Assembly (NCBI RefSeq): GCF_037038585.1
Contig: NC_092521.1
Coordinates: 149,820,605-149,884,604 of the forward strand
DNA from: Patagioenas fasciata
Taxonomy: Eukaryota > Chordata > Aves > Columbiformes > Columbidae
Reading direction: 5' to 3'
DNA: 64,000 nucleotides
A program made the position numbers and the translations under genes. The notes beneath the pieces are model-generated. The model was not told the origin of the DNA and ran no database searches. It was given only the letters and a program-made list of their open reading frames with translations. Shown here one piece after another: positions 50,220 to 62,706 of this stretch; position 1 is the stretch's first letter; each line of letters opens with the position of its first letter.

Positions 50220-53200
50220 ACTTTAGGTTTTTATTAGAGCTGTATTTCACATTTATACCTTTTTGACTGTAACACAAATACAGCTGTTGAAACTCGTTTG
50301 ATTCTGAATCTCTTTCTACTGTTCGAACTACTGAAAGAGCTCAGCAATTCCAGCAAGCTATATTTTATTCTTTATAAATTTGTTCGCTATGTTTTTGTTC
50401 CTTTTAGTTTTTCTCTAACATTACTACCAGATATTGCAGCATATATGAATGGAATTTCATGCAGGGGTGATGATTTATCACAGAAGCTTTTTTAGAATCA
50501 GTCATTTCCTTTTCCGTCCACAAGAAAGGTTTGTTATTATCTCATTGAAATTTTAGCCTTCTCAGTGCTGTAACCATTTTCCCCTTTTGCCTTTGCATAT
50601 TGTTTAGAGCTTCCCAAGCTTGATGAGGGGGGAAAAGCTGGCCCCTGTGCTTTTTCTAATTATGGAATCCATTCTGCGCTGAGATATCTCCTACTGCTAC
50701 CTTTCAGAAAGTAAAGTCATGTGATTTTGCATCTCCAGACATGCTACTAGCTGCTAAATTAAGAAATAATCTGATCTGATGATGATAAAAGGGCTGAATT
50801 CTGCATGATGTGATAGTGTGGTGGTTCTGGCATGGTAGATAATACGTGTTCTGCAAAAGTTATCCTAATTTAAAGTAGGATTCACTGGAGGGAAGGAGCA
50901 ATATGCTGCTTGGTGTATATATCGTTGTTCCTCTTGGAAAGGACAGAGTGAACTTAGAACTTCCACAGGCAGAAAGCGAAGAACCCTGGGGGATTCGGCT
51001 CCAGTTGGGTCAGCAGCAGATTTGTGCAGCTCAAGAGAGAGAATTGCTCGGCTGCAGAAACCCCGTTAGCAAAGTTCTGAGTACGTTTAGAGGAAACCTG
51101 AGGATACCTAAGTCCCACTGATTTGAGTGATGGGACTGATGCTGCTCAGTACTTTTTCTATAAGAGCTGAAATTGCTACAGAATTAAATTGAAACACACT
51201 TGGAACTTAGTCATGAAGTTGCAGGTCACATTGATGTGAAAGTTATTTGAGGTTTGAGTTCTTGCCTGTCTGTAGAACATCCTGGAAATATTTTTGCCTT
51301 TTTTATGTAGAGTGAAAAAGCTTTTACATTCTGCTTACTCCTCTGGTGTACTGTAGCATCAGGGAGCAGCATACAACCCTTTAGTATTCCCTAATATGTA
51401 ACTGTCATTTAATGTTTTTAGTTCTTCTAACCATTTTTTTCCCTTGTGTGCAGCAGGTTGGTGTGTGTGTGTGTGATGGGGTTTTTTGTTTGGTTGGTTT
51501 TTTTTTTCCTCCAAAGAGTAATAAACAGTGTTTCTGGAACAGGACATTGAAATACTCGCAGCCACAAGGAAAGACGTTATATGAAAACCCCCACAGGAGA
51601 GAAACTTGTCTACTTTCTTAAACGTATTAACTGAATGTGTTTATAACACAGGGTAGTCTCTTCTGCTACTCGTAAAACAGGAGCAACGACTTATTGCAGT
51701 TGGAAATAATTTAGAGTGGCTTTTCTCTGCCAAATTCCAAATGACTATTTTCTTTTATACTTGTCAGCATATTTTTCATCAGTTCACAAAAATACTGATG
51801 GGCTATCTTGTGTTAAGGTTTAATTCCACGGAGGGCTGTGTTCCTGCTGTGAGGTACTTGGTGCTCTCAGACTCTGCTCTTCAGGAGGAGCAGGGGATGC
51901 ACAGTTCCTTGCTGTATGGAGCCTGAGATGGAAACTGTTGATGTCACAAATGCTGGTATAGAAACCACACCAGCTGGGTTCTTTCCTTAGCCCACATCAG
52001 AGTGAAAAGTCTCAGAGCTGACTAGCTTCTACCAAATGCCTTTTCAATTTTGGTGTTTATACTCTGACATCATTAATGCTCGGACAGTTGTGGAAAAACA
52101 TTAGGTTGATGAAAAAGATGGTTGTAATATTCAATAATTTTCTCACATGCATTATGGATATTTAAAAGTCAAATCTTGTGCAGTCTCTAAAAGGAATTGT
52201 AATGGAAGGGCTTCCAGTCTTGAAGGATCTGAAGCCTTTATTTTCCCTAACGGAACAGAAATGTTACAGAGGGCTGAGCGCAGTTGCAGTGCAGATGGGA
52301 GGCAGGGTAGGCACGGAGCTGCGTACCCAGAGCTGCATCCTGTGCTGGGGAGCACAACCACACCACACAATGCTAATGTATATCTGTTGTGCGGAGAGAG
52401 TGAAGAGACTTCAGTCCCCTGACAAATGTGCTCCTGCTGTGTCACACTGTGCTACACTGTAAGGATTCCACAGGGTTAAATTTCAATGCCTAAACAATTT
52501 GTTCACAGTCTTTTCACAGTCTTTTTCTGATTCCTGACAAAGGAAATGATTGCACAAGGCAAGCCTTCAAAGCGATCTGATTGTGCAGAGCACAATCCAA
52601 ATCAGACCTAGCATAAATACATCTTTGCACCAGCTAGGCAGTTCTATCCTAGGCCAGTGGGACTGTTTGGCCTCTTGTCACAGGACTCTCCCAGACGATG
52701 TGACATCCCATTAGGCTGTGGCAGTGTGAAGTCCTCTCCTACAAACTTGGAGACCCCCTCAGCTCTCCTTTGCTGGCACACTGCTTCCCTGCCTTGTACC
52801 CACACCTTGTGGCTGGAGGCTTACCTGGAGGTACACATCGCCCCAAGGCAGATCTAGCCCTTCACAGCGGAGTTACTGCTAATTTACATTTTAGGCTTAC
52901 ATTCCTAGGGTCAGAGTTGCTTTCCTGTGGTGTTTCACAAGCTCTAATGTACAGCATTTCTATTCCATCCTCTCTTTTGGCTGAAGTCATCATTTAAAAC
53001 TATATTAGTGTTTGTAATTGCTACTCTGGCAAGCTTCAAGTGTGTAACATTGTCTCAATTCAATAGAATAAAAAGTAGATTTGCACTTTAATTCATTGTG
53101 TAAATGCTGTTTTTATGCTAGTTTGTGACTGTGATGCTAGCGAAGATGAAGAACAGGCTCATTTTGCAGCTCGAGCCTGATGCCACCTTTGTATGTTTGT

Positions 53201-53857
53201 CTCAGCTTACCACACAACAGTGCCTACTTCTGAGCTTAGGACACACAAGCGTTTCAAGTAAGAGTCCCTCTCACAGAGGTGGCTCATTAAGACACACAAA
53301 AATATTAAGCCAGTGCTTTAGCAGAAATAAATGTAAGCAGAGACAGCCCTTAAATCGTTTTTCTCCTTCCTTTGACTGCAGCATTTGGACTTTTGAACCC
53401 AAGTCTTTAAAGATCTTCTCTGGGGGCCTGAGCCATGATTTTTGACTACGTTACTACAGCTATTATTACATCTACAGATGTAAACCAGGGCCTTGCAAGA
53501 ACATGTGGATGTGTAAAACTTTACCATATTTCATTCAGTGAATGGATTAACTGGCCTACAAAAGCTCCATTCTTTATCTGAATGACTGGGAACCAAGAGG
53601 ACCTGAAAAGAGGAAATTCAAGGAGTTCACCTCTTGTGAGTATAATATGTTCTGTGTTTCCAGAGGGATTTACCAAGTGATTGCTTTGTCTCGTCTGAAG
53701 TGATCAATCTGCTGGAGATCTGCATCTTAAACAAATGAACAAAATGTTGAAGGAGCTGAATGGAATTGGTGAAGGAAGAAATGAACCTCGTTTTGTGAAG
53801 GAAAGTGTTAATTTACTGTAATTAGGAAGTGGATGGATCCTCAGTATTCTTGGTTTG
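50220..53857 (+). other. SPAG6 3' UTR and downstream DNA
   Basis: The UTR begins here, and its end is not certain (candidate AATAAA at 51520-51525). No other gene was recognised. AGTCCCACTGATTTGAGTGA near 51110 and GGGCTGAATTCTGCATGA near 50791 recall an ancient amniote repeat, too weakly to bound. Simple sequence includes GT repeats near 51459-51475. Confidence 0.55.
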
Positions 53858-53865
53858 GTCTAGGT

Positions 53866-54056
53866 TGAGGTGTCAAACTCATTTTCACTGGGGCCTACGT
53901 CAGCCTCATGGTTGCCTTCAAAGGGCTGAATGTATTTTTAGGACTCTATAGATGTAACTGCCACTACATTTATACAGTCCTAAAATTACATTCAGCCCTT
54001 TGAAGGCAACCACAAGGCTGATGTGACCCTTGGTGAAAATGAGTTTTATACCCCTG
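53866..54056. mobile_element. hAT-type palindromic MITE, second copy
   Basis: This is the same family as the element at 45218: inverted arms carrying GTGTCAAACTCATTTTCAC and a central TAACTGCCACTA. The left terminus is eroded. The flanks GTCTAGGT (53858-53865) and GTCTAGGG (54057-54064) form a 7/8 target duplication of the hAT type, centred on TCTAG. It is somewhat more diverged than the first copy. Confidence 0.87.
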
Positions 54057-54064
54057 GTCTAGGG

Positions 54065-56426
54065 GGTTGTGAATTAGCTTGGCCAAAAGGGAGTTTTATT
54101 CATGGAGGATGCCATGGGACAGCTCTCAGCTTCTAGTGTAAAAGGGAGTTCTCTGATTTCTGGGTGTGTAGGGGTGCCTGACTATTGTCGCTTCAGGTGA
54201 GGAGTCTGTGAAAGAACGCTTGCCTCCCTGCCTTCCTTAATGGCTGCTTGGTGCCCAGCATCTTGGTTGTTAGACTTTTAGATCTCACCATGTGACCAGG
54301 GTAGAAAGGAAATCTGGAGTAGCACTAGATTGCAAAGGTAGTGGTTCCACTTCTTGCACTAACATAGGATTGCTTTTATGGTCTTGGATAGTTATTACAA
54401 ATCCCTATGTATCATTATCTTCAGCTGTGAGGTATCTGTTATTCTCCTTTGTTAACTTGCAGAAGTGCTGGGAAAATTAAATTCATATGAGAAGTCAATG
54501 CAGCAGAACTTAAGCTCTTTATAACTAATACCATATTCAAAAAGGAATATTGTTCAAGAACCTACAAAAATTTACCTAAGAAGTCTTCAAGATACTGATT
54601 TTTAGATTTTGAGTTGAACTAAAAGCCAGTGTATTTTGTGAGTTTCTTCATCTGACACAATTTGAAGGGATGTTGGAGAAAGAGGAAATTACAGTGTCTC
54701 TCATGACTATACTGAAACTATTGATGTCATTTTTGTATAATACTCAACTGTTAATATTGATGCTACTATGCTGTATTCTGCAGTCAGCTCTATAATTTAG
54801 CTAGTGAAAATACTAATTACGTTATTACCGCTGTACTGTATTTCTAGATACTGCACAAAAGATTGAATTAGAAAATACATATAAGCAATACTACAGCATA
54901 TGCTGATGATGAGAATGCCTTTGAAACCAGTAAACGGTCTTGTGCTGCCTTTCACAAGAAGTTACTCTTACCTGGGTTAAACACATTTTGTAGTTGTGTT
55001 TCCTTCCAGCCAGAGATCCAGTCACGAGGCTCACTGAGTGCTCAGCGAAGTGCTGAGGGTCATCAGATTTACTGTCTGTAGCAGAAACCAGTTGTGTTCA
55101 CTATTGTGCATCAACATGCTATGGAGAGGAACGATACGAGTGTCCTAATGTCATCAACTTAAAAGATTTCCACAGAGATTTTGAAGGATTGCTTTTTCTT
55201 CATAAAAATATGCTCCTTCCTACTAGTTCTTGCTTCCAAAATGAGTTAAATCATAGGTACCCAGATTAAATTTAGCTATTCTATATTTTGTTCCTTTTAT
55301 AACAAAAATTAAATTTGAGGGGCGTGAAAATGTATTAATGTCTTTCTTTGAAACAAAGTTCTTGATTATTTATGTCTTCATAGTCTTGTGACAAGATCTG
55401 TGCCCTTTGCTCTCAGAGGAAGTTTTGTCTTCAGTGATACAGACTAGTGACATGTTTTATCCCTGTTATCCTATTTGTAATTAGGTCTGATGTCCTCTGT
55501 ACATGTTCACCTTCCAATATTAGGTCAGTGTTAAAGCCATTATCAACCTAAAAGATTGGATTACTTCCAAGATTCAGTCTTTGTTGCCCCACAATGCTAT
55601 AAATTATATTACAATCTATTGTTAAAAATTAATAATATGCAACATAGAGGTCTGATGGAGTCATGTTAATGAGAATACTGAAGGTTCATTGACTTGCAAT
55701 ATCATTAGAGCTCTGAGACAGGTTTATAGCCTTGTGCAAAGTGTATTTGTGTTGGTTTAGACACAGTATTTATTTGGTCACACCCAGCCAAATGTTTCCT
55801 TACTAAATTAAAATAAATGCTGGTTAGTTCAATGAGCTACAAAGATATATAGTGTAATTTCAGGTTCTCAAGTCACAGAAAATAAGCCCCAACAATGTAA
55901 CTGAATAAAGGATCAAAAATGATGGATATACTAGAGTGAATATAAACAAAGAGGGAACCAAGTTTACCGAGTTGGGCAAAGTTATTTTTTTATGATTTAA
56001 GCAGTATATAGAATTTGGAAAGAACAGCTTCCATTTGTAGTCTGCTCTGATCTTCATGTGACCCCTCCCTGCATTCACATACATACATGCTTGTAAGCAT
56101 GGTCAACCAAAATGTGATCGTAATTATTTTGAGTTTGGTCATTTGGCTTGTCGCTGCCCTCTGCTTTGGCCAGGTGGTTGTATCAGACGGTGATGTGGTG
56201 GCTGCGCTGCTCATGCCAACCTGTCATTGGATCATGAATCCTACAGACATTCTTGTCTTATGGGAATGGAAAGGAGGAAAAGTCCAGCGATTCTAGAAGC
56301 AGTTTAACAATATGAAACTTTCTTGCTTTCAGTTACTCCAAAGCAAATGCTATGCCAGCTTGTCTGTGAAGACTGCAAGGGCTTGGAGCACACCCAAGAG
56401 AGGGCAATTTGACAGTGGGAGGCTGG
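54065..56426. other. Intergenic AT-rich DNA
   Basis: No gene or named repeat was recognised. Frames of fewer than 80 codons are at chance level. Confidence 0.6.
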
Positions 56427-56431
56427 GCAGG
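56427..56431. repeat. Left target-site duplication of the solo LTR
   Basis: GCAGG directly precedes the LTR's TG terminus and is repeated at 58718-58722 after its CA terminus. Confidence 0.85.
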
Positions 56432-56600
56432 TGTCGTGGTTTAAGCCAAGATAGTAATGCAACCACAATAGCCACTCACTCACCCCCCTCCCCACCTCCT
56501 GAGTGGGGGAGAGGATGGAAAGGAAAGGGAGAAACTTGGATTGAGATAAACACAGTTTAATAACAATATACTAATACAATAGAGTAGTGACAATAGAGTA

Positions 56601-57581
56601 GTGAGGTGGGTTGCAAACTGGCTTAAAGAGAGAAGCCAGAGAGTGGTGGTCAATGGTGCGGAGTCCAGTTGGAGGCCAGTATCTAGTGGAGTGCCTCAGG
56701 GGTCAGTACTGGGGCCAATATTATTCAATATATTCATTAATGATTTAGACGAGGGAATTGAGTGTACTATCAGCAAGTTTGCTGATGACACTAAGCTGGG
56801 AGGAGTGGCTGACACCCCAGAAGGCTGTGCCGCCATCCAGCGGGACCTGGACAGGCTGGAGAGTTGGGCGGGGGATAATCTGATGGAATTTAACAAGGGA
56901 AAGTGTAGAGTCCTGCATCTGGGCAGGAACAATCCCAAATTCCAGTATAGGTTGGGGCATGACCTATTAGAGAGCAGTGTAGGGGAAAGGGACCTGGGGG
57001 TCCTGGTGGACAACAGGATGACCATGAGCCAGCACTGTGCCCTTGTGGCCAGGAAGGCTAATGGCATCCTTGGGTGTATTACAAGGGGGGTGGTCAGTAG
57101 ATCGAGAGAGGTTCTCCTTCCCCTCTACTCCGCCCTGGTGAGACCCCATCTGGAATATTGTGTTCAGTTCTGGGCCCCTCAGTTCAAGAAGGACAGGGAA
57201 CTGCTGGAGAGGGTCCAGCGTAGGGCAACAAAGATGATTAAGGGAGTGGAGCATCTCCCTTATGAAGAAAGGCTGAGGGAGCTGGGGCTCTTTAGTTTGG
57301 AGAAGAGGAGACTGAGGGGTGACCTTATTAATGTTTATAAATATATAAAGGGTGAGTGCCACGAGGATGGAGTCAGGCTCTTCTCAGTGGCAAACAATGA
57401 TAGGACAAGGGGCAATGGGATCAAGCTGGAACACAAGAGGTTCCACTTAAATTTGAGAAAGAACTTCTTCTCAGTGAGGGTAACAGAGCACTGGAACAGG
57501 CTACCCAGGGAGGTTGTGGAGTCTCCTTCCCTGGAGACATTCAAAGCCCGCCTGGACACCTTCCTGTGCGACCTCACCTAG
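56601..57581 (+). CDS. CR1 reverse-transcriptase C-terminal ORF fragment
   Basis: The 326-residue frame is the C-terminal part of a CR1 ORF2 protein, which in intact elements carries an endonuclease and a reverse transcriptase for target-primed retroposition. It includes the reverse-transcriptase palm motifs [20 protein letters not shown] and [11 protein letters not shown], with the catalytic FADD, then the thumb-like and C-terminal region ([20 protein letters not shown]) characteristic of CR1. The endonuclease and first half of the reverse transcriptase are missing through 5' truncation. The first Met is internal to the family protein, so this is a remnant and not a working gene. Confidence 0.9.
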   Translation: MRWVANWLKERSQRVVVNGAESSWRPVSSGVPQGSVLGPILFNIFINDLDEGIECTISKFADDTKLGGVADTPEGCAAIQRDLDRLESWAGDNLMEFNKGKCRVLHLGRNNPKFQYRLGHDLLESSVGERDLGVLVDNRMTMSQHCALVARKANGILGCITRGVVSRSREVLLPLYSALVRPHLEYCVQFWAPQFKKDRELLERVQRRATKMIKGVEHLPYEERLRELGLFSLEKRRLRGDLINVYKYIKGECHEDGVRLFSVANNDRTRGNGIKLEHKRFHLNLRKNFFSVRVTEHWNRLPREVVESPSLETFKARLDTFLCDLT

Positions 57582-57730
57582 GCGTTCCTGCTCCAGCAGG
57601 GGGATTGGACTAGATGATCTTTTGAGGTCCCTTCCAATCCCAAACATACTGTGATACTGTGATACTGTGATACTGTGATACTGTGATACTGTGATACTGT
57701 GATACTGTGATACTGTGATACTGTGATACT
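56603..57730 (+). mobile_element. CR1 LINE, 5'-truncated, young, with GTGATACT tail
   Basis: A 1.1-kb CR1 copy lies in the LTR. It keeps an uninterrupted 326-codon frame followed by a short 3' UTR (GATGATCTTTTGAGGTCCC) and a tail of ten perfect GTGATACT units (57651-57730). The 5' junction lies within a duplicated ACAATAGAGTAGTG stretch and is approximate. The intact frame and perfect tail argue for a fairly recent insertion. Confidence 0.92.
57651..57730 (+). repeat. (GTGATACT)10 CR1 tail
   Basis: Ten perfect 8-bp units end the CR1 element. Octamer tails are a hallmark of CR1, but the usual avian unit is ATTCTATG, as in the neighbouring copy at 58030-58448. Confidence 0.95.
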
Positions 57731-58029
57731 AGTAAATAATATATATAGAGAGAATAGAAATAGAATATGAAAGATACTCAATGCAATTCTTCACAAACTT
57801 TGTCCACACCAAGCAGCCAGTCCCAGGAAGTGGCACCAGGTCCCAAAGAGCTGATCCCAGAGAAAGAGAAGAGGAATAAGGCAGAAAGGCCCAGAAGCCT
57901 CTGCAAAGTGGCAGGATGGCAAAAAGGCTGAGCTAAACGTCCCGAACAGAACTCCCCCAGCTCCAACAAAAAGAGCAAAGAACCGAGAGACCAGAAGATC
58001 CAGATTCTCCTTAAATATGAAACATGACA

Positions 58030-58448
58030 TTAATGGAGCACAAGCCTTATGAGGAGTGGTTGAGGAAACTGGGGCTGTTTAGCCTTGAGAAAAGGAGGCT
58101 TAGGGGAGACCTTATCGCTGTCTACAACTACCTGAAGGGAGGTTGTAGCATGGAGGGTGTTGGTCTCTTCTCCCAAGTAGCAAAGTGATAGGACAAGAGG
58201 AAATGGCCTCGGGTTGTGTCAGGGGAGGTTTAGATTGGATATTAGGAAAAAATTCTTCATGGAAAGTGTTGCCAGGCATTGGAACAGGCTGCCCGGGGAA
58301 GCAGTGGAATAACCATCCCTGGAGGTGTTCAAAAGGCATTTAGATGAGGTTCTTTGGGACATGGTCTAGTGCTAAAGTTAGATTAGGTTATGGTTGGACT
58401 CGATGATCTTGGGGGTCTCTTCCAAATGAATTGATTCTATGATTCTAA
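58030..58448 (+). mobile_element. CR1 LINE fragment with ATTCTATG-type tail
   Basis: About 420 bp runs from GGAGCACAAGCCTTATGAGG to a TTGATTCTATGATTCTA tail, the standard avian CR1 3' end. The frame is broken by several changes. It is inserted in the same LTR as the larger CR1 and in the same direction. Confidence 0.9.
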
Positions 58449-58717
58449 TGGGATGGAATACTGTTATTGATCAGTCTGTATGTCAATCAGGTCTGTCCCA
58501 TCCATGTCCCCCTTCCTTGATGCCTCACACTTGTGGGTAGAGCGCTCAGAAGGTCCTTGGTTCTCAGACCAGAGCAATTAAAAACATTAACTTTGTCTTG
58601 TGGTGTTATCACCTTATTCTCAAACTAAGTCCAAATAATAACCATGCTAGCTATGAAAAAAAAAGGTTTCTAACTGCATGGAGAAAATTTTCATTAATTT
58701 TCAGTCAAACCAGCACA

Positions 58718-58722
58718 GCAGG
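58718..58722. repeat. Right target-site duplication of the solo LTR
   Basis: GCAGG follows the CA terminus and matches 56427-56431 exactly. Confidence 0.85.
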
Positions 58723-61700
58723 GTTCAAGGAGAGCTGGCCTTGTGTCTGTGCTGCTTGAGTGCCATTGCAGCCAGAGAGGGGGAGCTAAGATCAGTCTCC
58801 CCTTCTTTGGATGGGTGAAGACCCCACCCTGCCCTGGAAAAGGCAGAGTACAGCACATACCCATAGGCTGAGAGGAATTACAGATTTCTCTCCCCTCTTT
58901 CATCCCGTGTCTGTTCAGCAGCAGCACAGCAACCCTGCCTTGCTGGGTCTGCCACAAGGAGAACTTCCCAGGAAGACCTCAGGACACCCAGGGATGGTGG
59001 TCATTAGTGCTCTGAAACTGAAAACTACTATGAGTGCTCTTATTACTGTTTACCGATGTGATCAATGTGTAGCTGACCTTGACTCACTTTCTTGTGTAGT
59101 TCCTTTGGTTAAAGTGGAGAAAATGAACCATTTTGATGCCAGTGTTTTAAGAAGCTGCCATTTCAGAAGCTATAGCTATGCCTGTGATATATCGACCTGT
59201 CTGACAGCAAGGATGGAAACATGGCTTTCTCTAAGGTTTGGAGCTCCGGTTTGGACCATCTCCTCATACTTATGTATCTTTTTATATCAGACATGACTTA
59301 CTAGTAACAATAACTGTTAAAATTTTTGCCATTGACTTGAATTTTCATGAGGTCATGAATTGTTATTTTAGGTCTGTCCCTTCTCCCTCCAAGTGTTTTT
59401 TAGAATCCAAATTTTGTGTTTATGCTAATGTAGTTGTGCAATGGGAATGTTTAGTAAAATTGCCATTTAATTTACAGTAGAAGAATGCTTTAGCAGCTGT
59501 TTTCTAGCAGTTTAACTACTCTGACCTCAGTGACTGTTCTTAAGAGACTGAAAAGTAATTGAAAAGGTGAAAAAGTTCAGAACTGTCCTCTCTTTTTTTT
59601 TTTTTCGTTTTGTGTGTTTCTTTTTTAAAACATCTTTGAAATGGCTTTATAAACAATTTAAGTTTTTTTCTAGATAATTCAGATGAGAGAGGAAAGATTG
59701 CCAGTTTAGTGGGACTTGCTCTCTGACCACCTGAGAAAAATGAGTTTTTCATTCTCTTGAATATCATCTGGAGTAATAATAAAATGTGCTCTTGGCTGGA
59801 TTCCTTCTATGTGAAAATAGACAGAGCTACATCATTGCACACCTAAAGGAAAGACATAGAACTACAGAAGCAATCTGAAATCTGGATTTTTCCTGTTTCT
59901 CAGCTTCACAAGTAATTTTCTGTAATCTTAATGAAAATTATTCGAATCTCGAAGGAGGGATATACCTCTCCCTTCTCCTTAACCTGAGGAGTCTGAAGGA
60001 CCAGAGCTAGAGATCCTTTTATACACAGCTAAGTTGCCTGTCAAGGTCCCAGTGTGAAAACCCCTAGCAATAGCTAGTGAAGGAACTGAAAAAATCCGCA
60101 ACACTAAAAGGCAGTTGCAGATGAATGAAATGTGGTGCTAGTGTGTTGGAATCCTGGAGTGACAGACACATGAAGAACACATAAAGTAGGATGTTAGTTG
60201 ACTAGTGTTGCAGACAAGGTGTCCTACTTGTCTGGGGAGCTGGTCCTGCAAACCCTCAGGCAGGCAAAGCTTTTGTTGATGTGAGGGTGACTGTGCACTG
60301 AAGGAAGGTTCCTGGACCCAGGCATGTGGCAGTCAGATGACGGCAGCACAGTTCCCGTGATGTGCTCTGGGCTGGTGGAATGGTTGGATGACAAAACTCT
60401 GCAACTTCACACAAGTCTGCTGTAATTTGAAGCTGTCTGCAGGGAAACTGTAGGCAGCAAGTACAATTTCTAAGCCTGATATAAATTCCATCCTGTTTAG
60501 CTGCCATCAGTTCTACTGCTGCGGAATAACAAACCAAGTGAAAGAACAAAGCAAGGGAGAGATTTGATCTGGCTTCATAATGCCATTGGAAAACTCCTCA
60601 TTAAAAGAGAGTTTTCCATAGCCCCAAAAGCACAGCACCGAGGCCTTCACTGTCTACTGCTGCCATTATCATTGTTCCCTGAGTGGGCAGCTGGTCCATT
60701 TGCTTCTTTCCCTTTCTCCTGCTGAACGAAGCAGTGCTTCAGTCACTTTCTTCTGGATTTCCTTCATCTTGTCTCTCTGTCGTTTTGGCTTTTAATTCTT
60801 TCATTTACTTTAACTCAAATTCACTAGTGCATACATCTCCTACCTGACTTTTATCTGTGGGAGAGATGCAAGAACTTCAGCTTTAGCTCCTTCCAATGCT
60901 TTTCCAGATCTCAGGTACTCCCTCTGTTCCTTGATTCCAGGTTGTGATGCACTTAAATGATTTGTCCTCTGGTTTTGTTTATCTGGCTAATTACTCTCCA
61001 CATCTCCTTCAGCCCTTCTCAATTACTACTCCACACATTGCTTGTAATAGTTCACACTCCTTTTGTTTGACTTTGCTTTTTCCAAGGCTAGTTACTGAGT
61101 CTTGGCAGAATTGTTACAGCATTTCACAAACAGCTGGTTTTTGCTGTGACAGTAGGCTGATATATGTCTCAAAAGCAAACACGTAGGCCTGCCTACTAAA
61201 TGCCTACAGTATAATGACAAGCACAACCCATTTTTGGAAATATTAAAAAAAAATTAGGGTGGAGATTAAAAATAGGGAATAACTGAAAAGAAACATTCCC
61301 AAATTGAGTGGCAAACATGCTTAAGATGAGCGACTGCCTTCATCCTTCCCTCTGTATCTCTCCTGCACCTTTCCATTACTTTTTCCCATTAATGTTCAAT
61401 GTATGATGCATGTAAGGTATGTCTGTCGGTGAGTATTACTTTCACCAGCTTTTCTTTGCAGGAGTATGTCTATAAATGGCAGAGAGCATCATTCCTAATT
61501 ACATGTTGCCCCCAGATGCTCCATGGGTGATGCTGATGGATTGCTGTGGGGGTGGTGGTGACGGGGCTGGGGGAGGGGGAGCGAGGATGCAGCTCCTCTA
61601 AGTGATAGCAAAGGTCTCTCTTCGGGCTGGGCTCATCCATCCTCCTGCAGTAAAGTGAGCTCAGGAGCCTCTGAAAAGGTGCATCTGGGCTTTGGAAAAC

Positions 61701-62706
61701 GGGACGTAACGCAGGAAAGCCTTCAGGATACAACCCAAACAGGGAAGCGGGAGGGGCTGGGAGAGACAGGGAATTTACCTTTTACCTGTCACTGCAGAAA
61801 CCACTCCGCACGGAGGGCTGACAGACTACACAAGCTGCTAAATCACATTTTCTTGATTTCAGTTTCCCCCCTGCCCTTCATTCTGTACCGGTGGTGTCAG
61901 TTCTGCAAGGCAGAGCCTTATTGCAACAGGCTGCAGCAGTTGGAGGGTGCCTGCCCTGCCAGCTGCAGGGTCTCAGCTTCATTTCATGAATGGTATTTCT
62001 GACAGTGACCTTCTGCATGGATTAAGGTATCCCTGTTGTGGTTGAGGGCAGACTATGCTTTGGAACTGAATCAGGCCATTTTAGGCTACCAAAAGTGTGG
62101 CTGTGGAGCAGACTGAACCACTGACTTTTACACGTTGCCTGCTCACAGGCCAGGTCTGTAGGGGAAGTTGGTAGAGAAGGAGGAGGAATGACCATCAGCC
62201 TTTCAAAGGGACAGGTCTTCCCACAGCACAGGGATGGACGTTCCTGCAGTGCAGGCTGAAGAGGAAGAGTGAAAAACTGAGTGATCCTAGACCTTGAAAG
62301 GGTGCTCTCCAAACCCCAGAGAAATCCAAGAAGAGGTGAGGGGGTGAAAGCAGAGATTTCCAGCCAAGCGTTTGTCAGTTTTGCACAGACCTTTACTCTT
62401 GGAGGGCTGCTAATGGAGAAGGAGGAAGTGAGAGAGCACACGTGTGCGAAAGTGCATCTGCAAAGTCTGTTTCCTTCTCTCTGTAACTGTCCTGTGGTCA
62501 TTGAAGGTTTTTATATTTAGTGTGCCTAGCAGGTCAGCAGGTCAGCTACTGGGAAGGCATGGAGGGAGGCAGGTAATACTGACTTTGGGAACTGAAGCAA
62601 TTGGACTCTATGGGTTTTTACATCCCCAGCTTAGTGCCAGACCAGAAATTCGCCCCATCAGAGTGTGCACTGAAATTAGGAAGTGTCCTAGAACAGTGTG
62701 CAGAAG
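58723..62706. other. Intergenic DNA
   Basis: No gene was recognised. Frames of up to 161 codons (58811-59296 +, 62022-62501 -) lack known motifs. Simple T tracts occur at 59591-59605. Confidence 0.55.

Larger units (their letters stand above)
56432..58717 (-). mobile_element. Solo LTR of an avian ERV-type element, split by two CR1 insertions
   Basis: On the + strand the sequence starts TGTCGTGGTTTAAGCC and ends AAACCAGCACA, so it has TG...CA termini. It is flanked by a perfect 5-bp duplication GCAGG (56427-56431 and 58718-58722). It resembles a common avian endogenous-retrovirus LTR, and a 5-bp duplication fits ERVL-like or class I elements. The sense strand is minus: read that way it has a TATA-like ATATTTAA (58011-58018) upstream of an ATTAAA polyadenylation signal (56556-56561). 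Removing the CR1 insertions leaves about 740 bp. No gag, pol or env sequence is present, so it is a solo LTR left by recombination. Confidence 0.87.

Noticed and set aside
56577..56604. The duplicated ACAATAGAGTAGTG next to the large CR1 as a target-site duplication
   Set aside because: Both copies lie on the same side of the element and are not repeated after the tail, and CR1 normally makes little or no target duplication.
58811..59296. 161-codon plus-strand frame beyond the LTR
   Set aside because: No motif, no neighbouring exon, and overlapping frames on the other strand.
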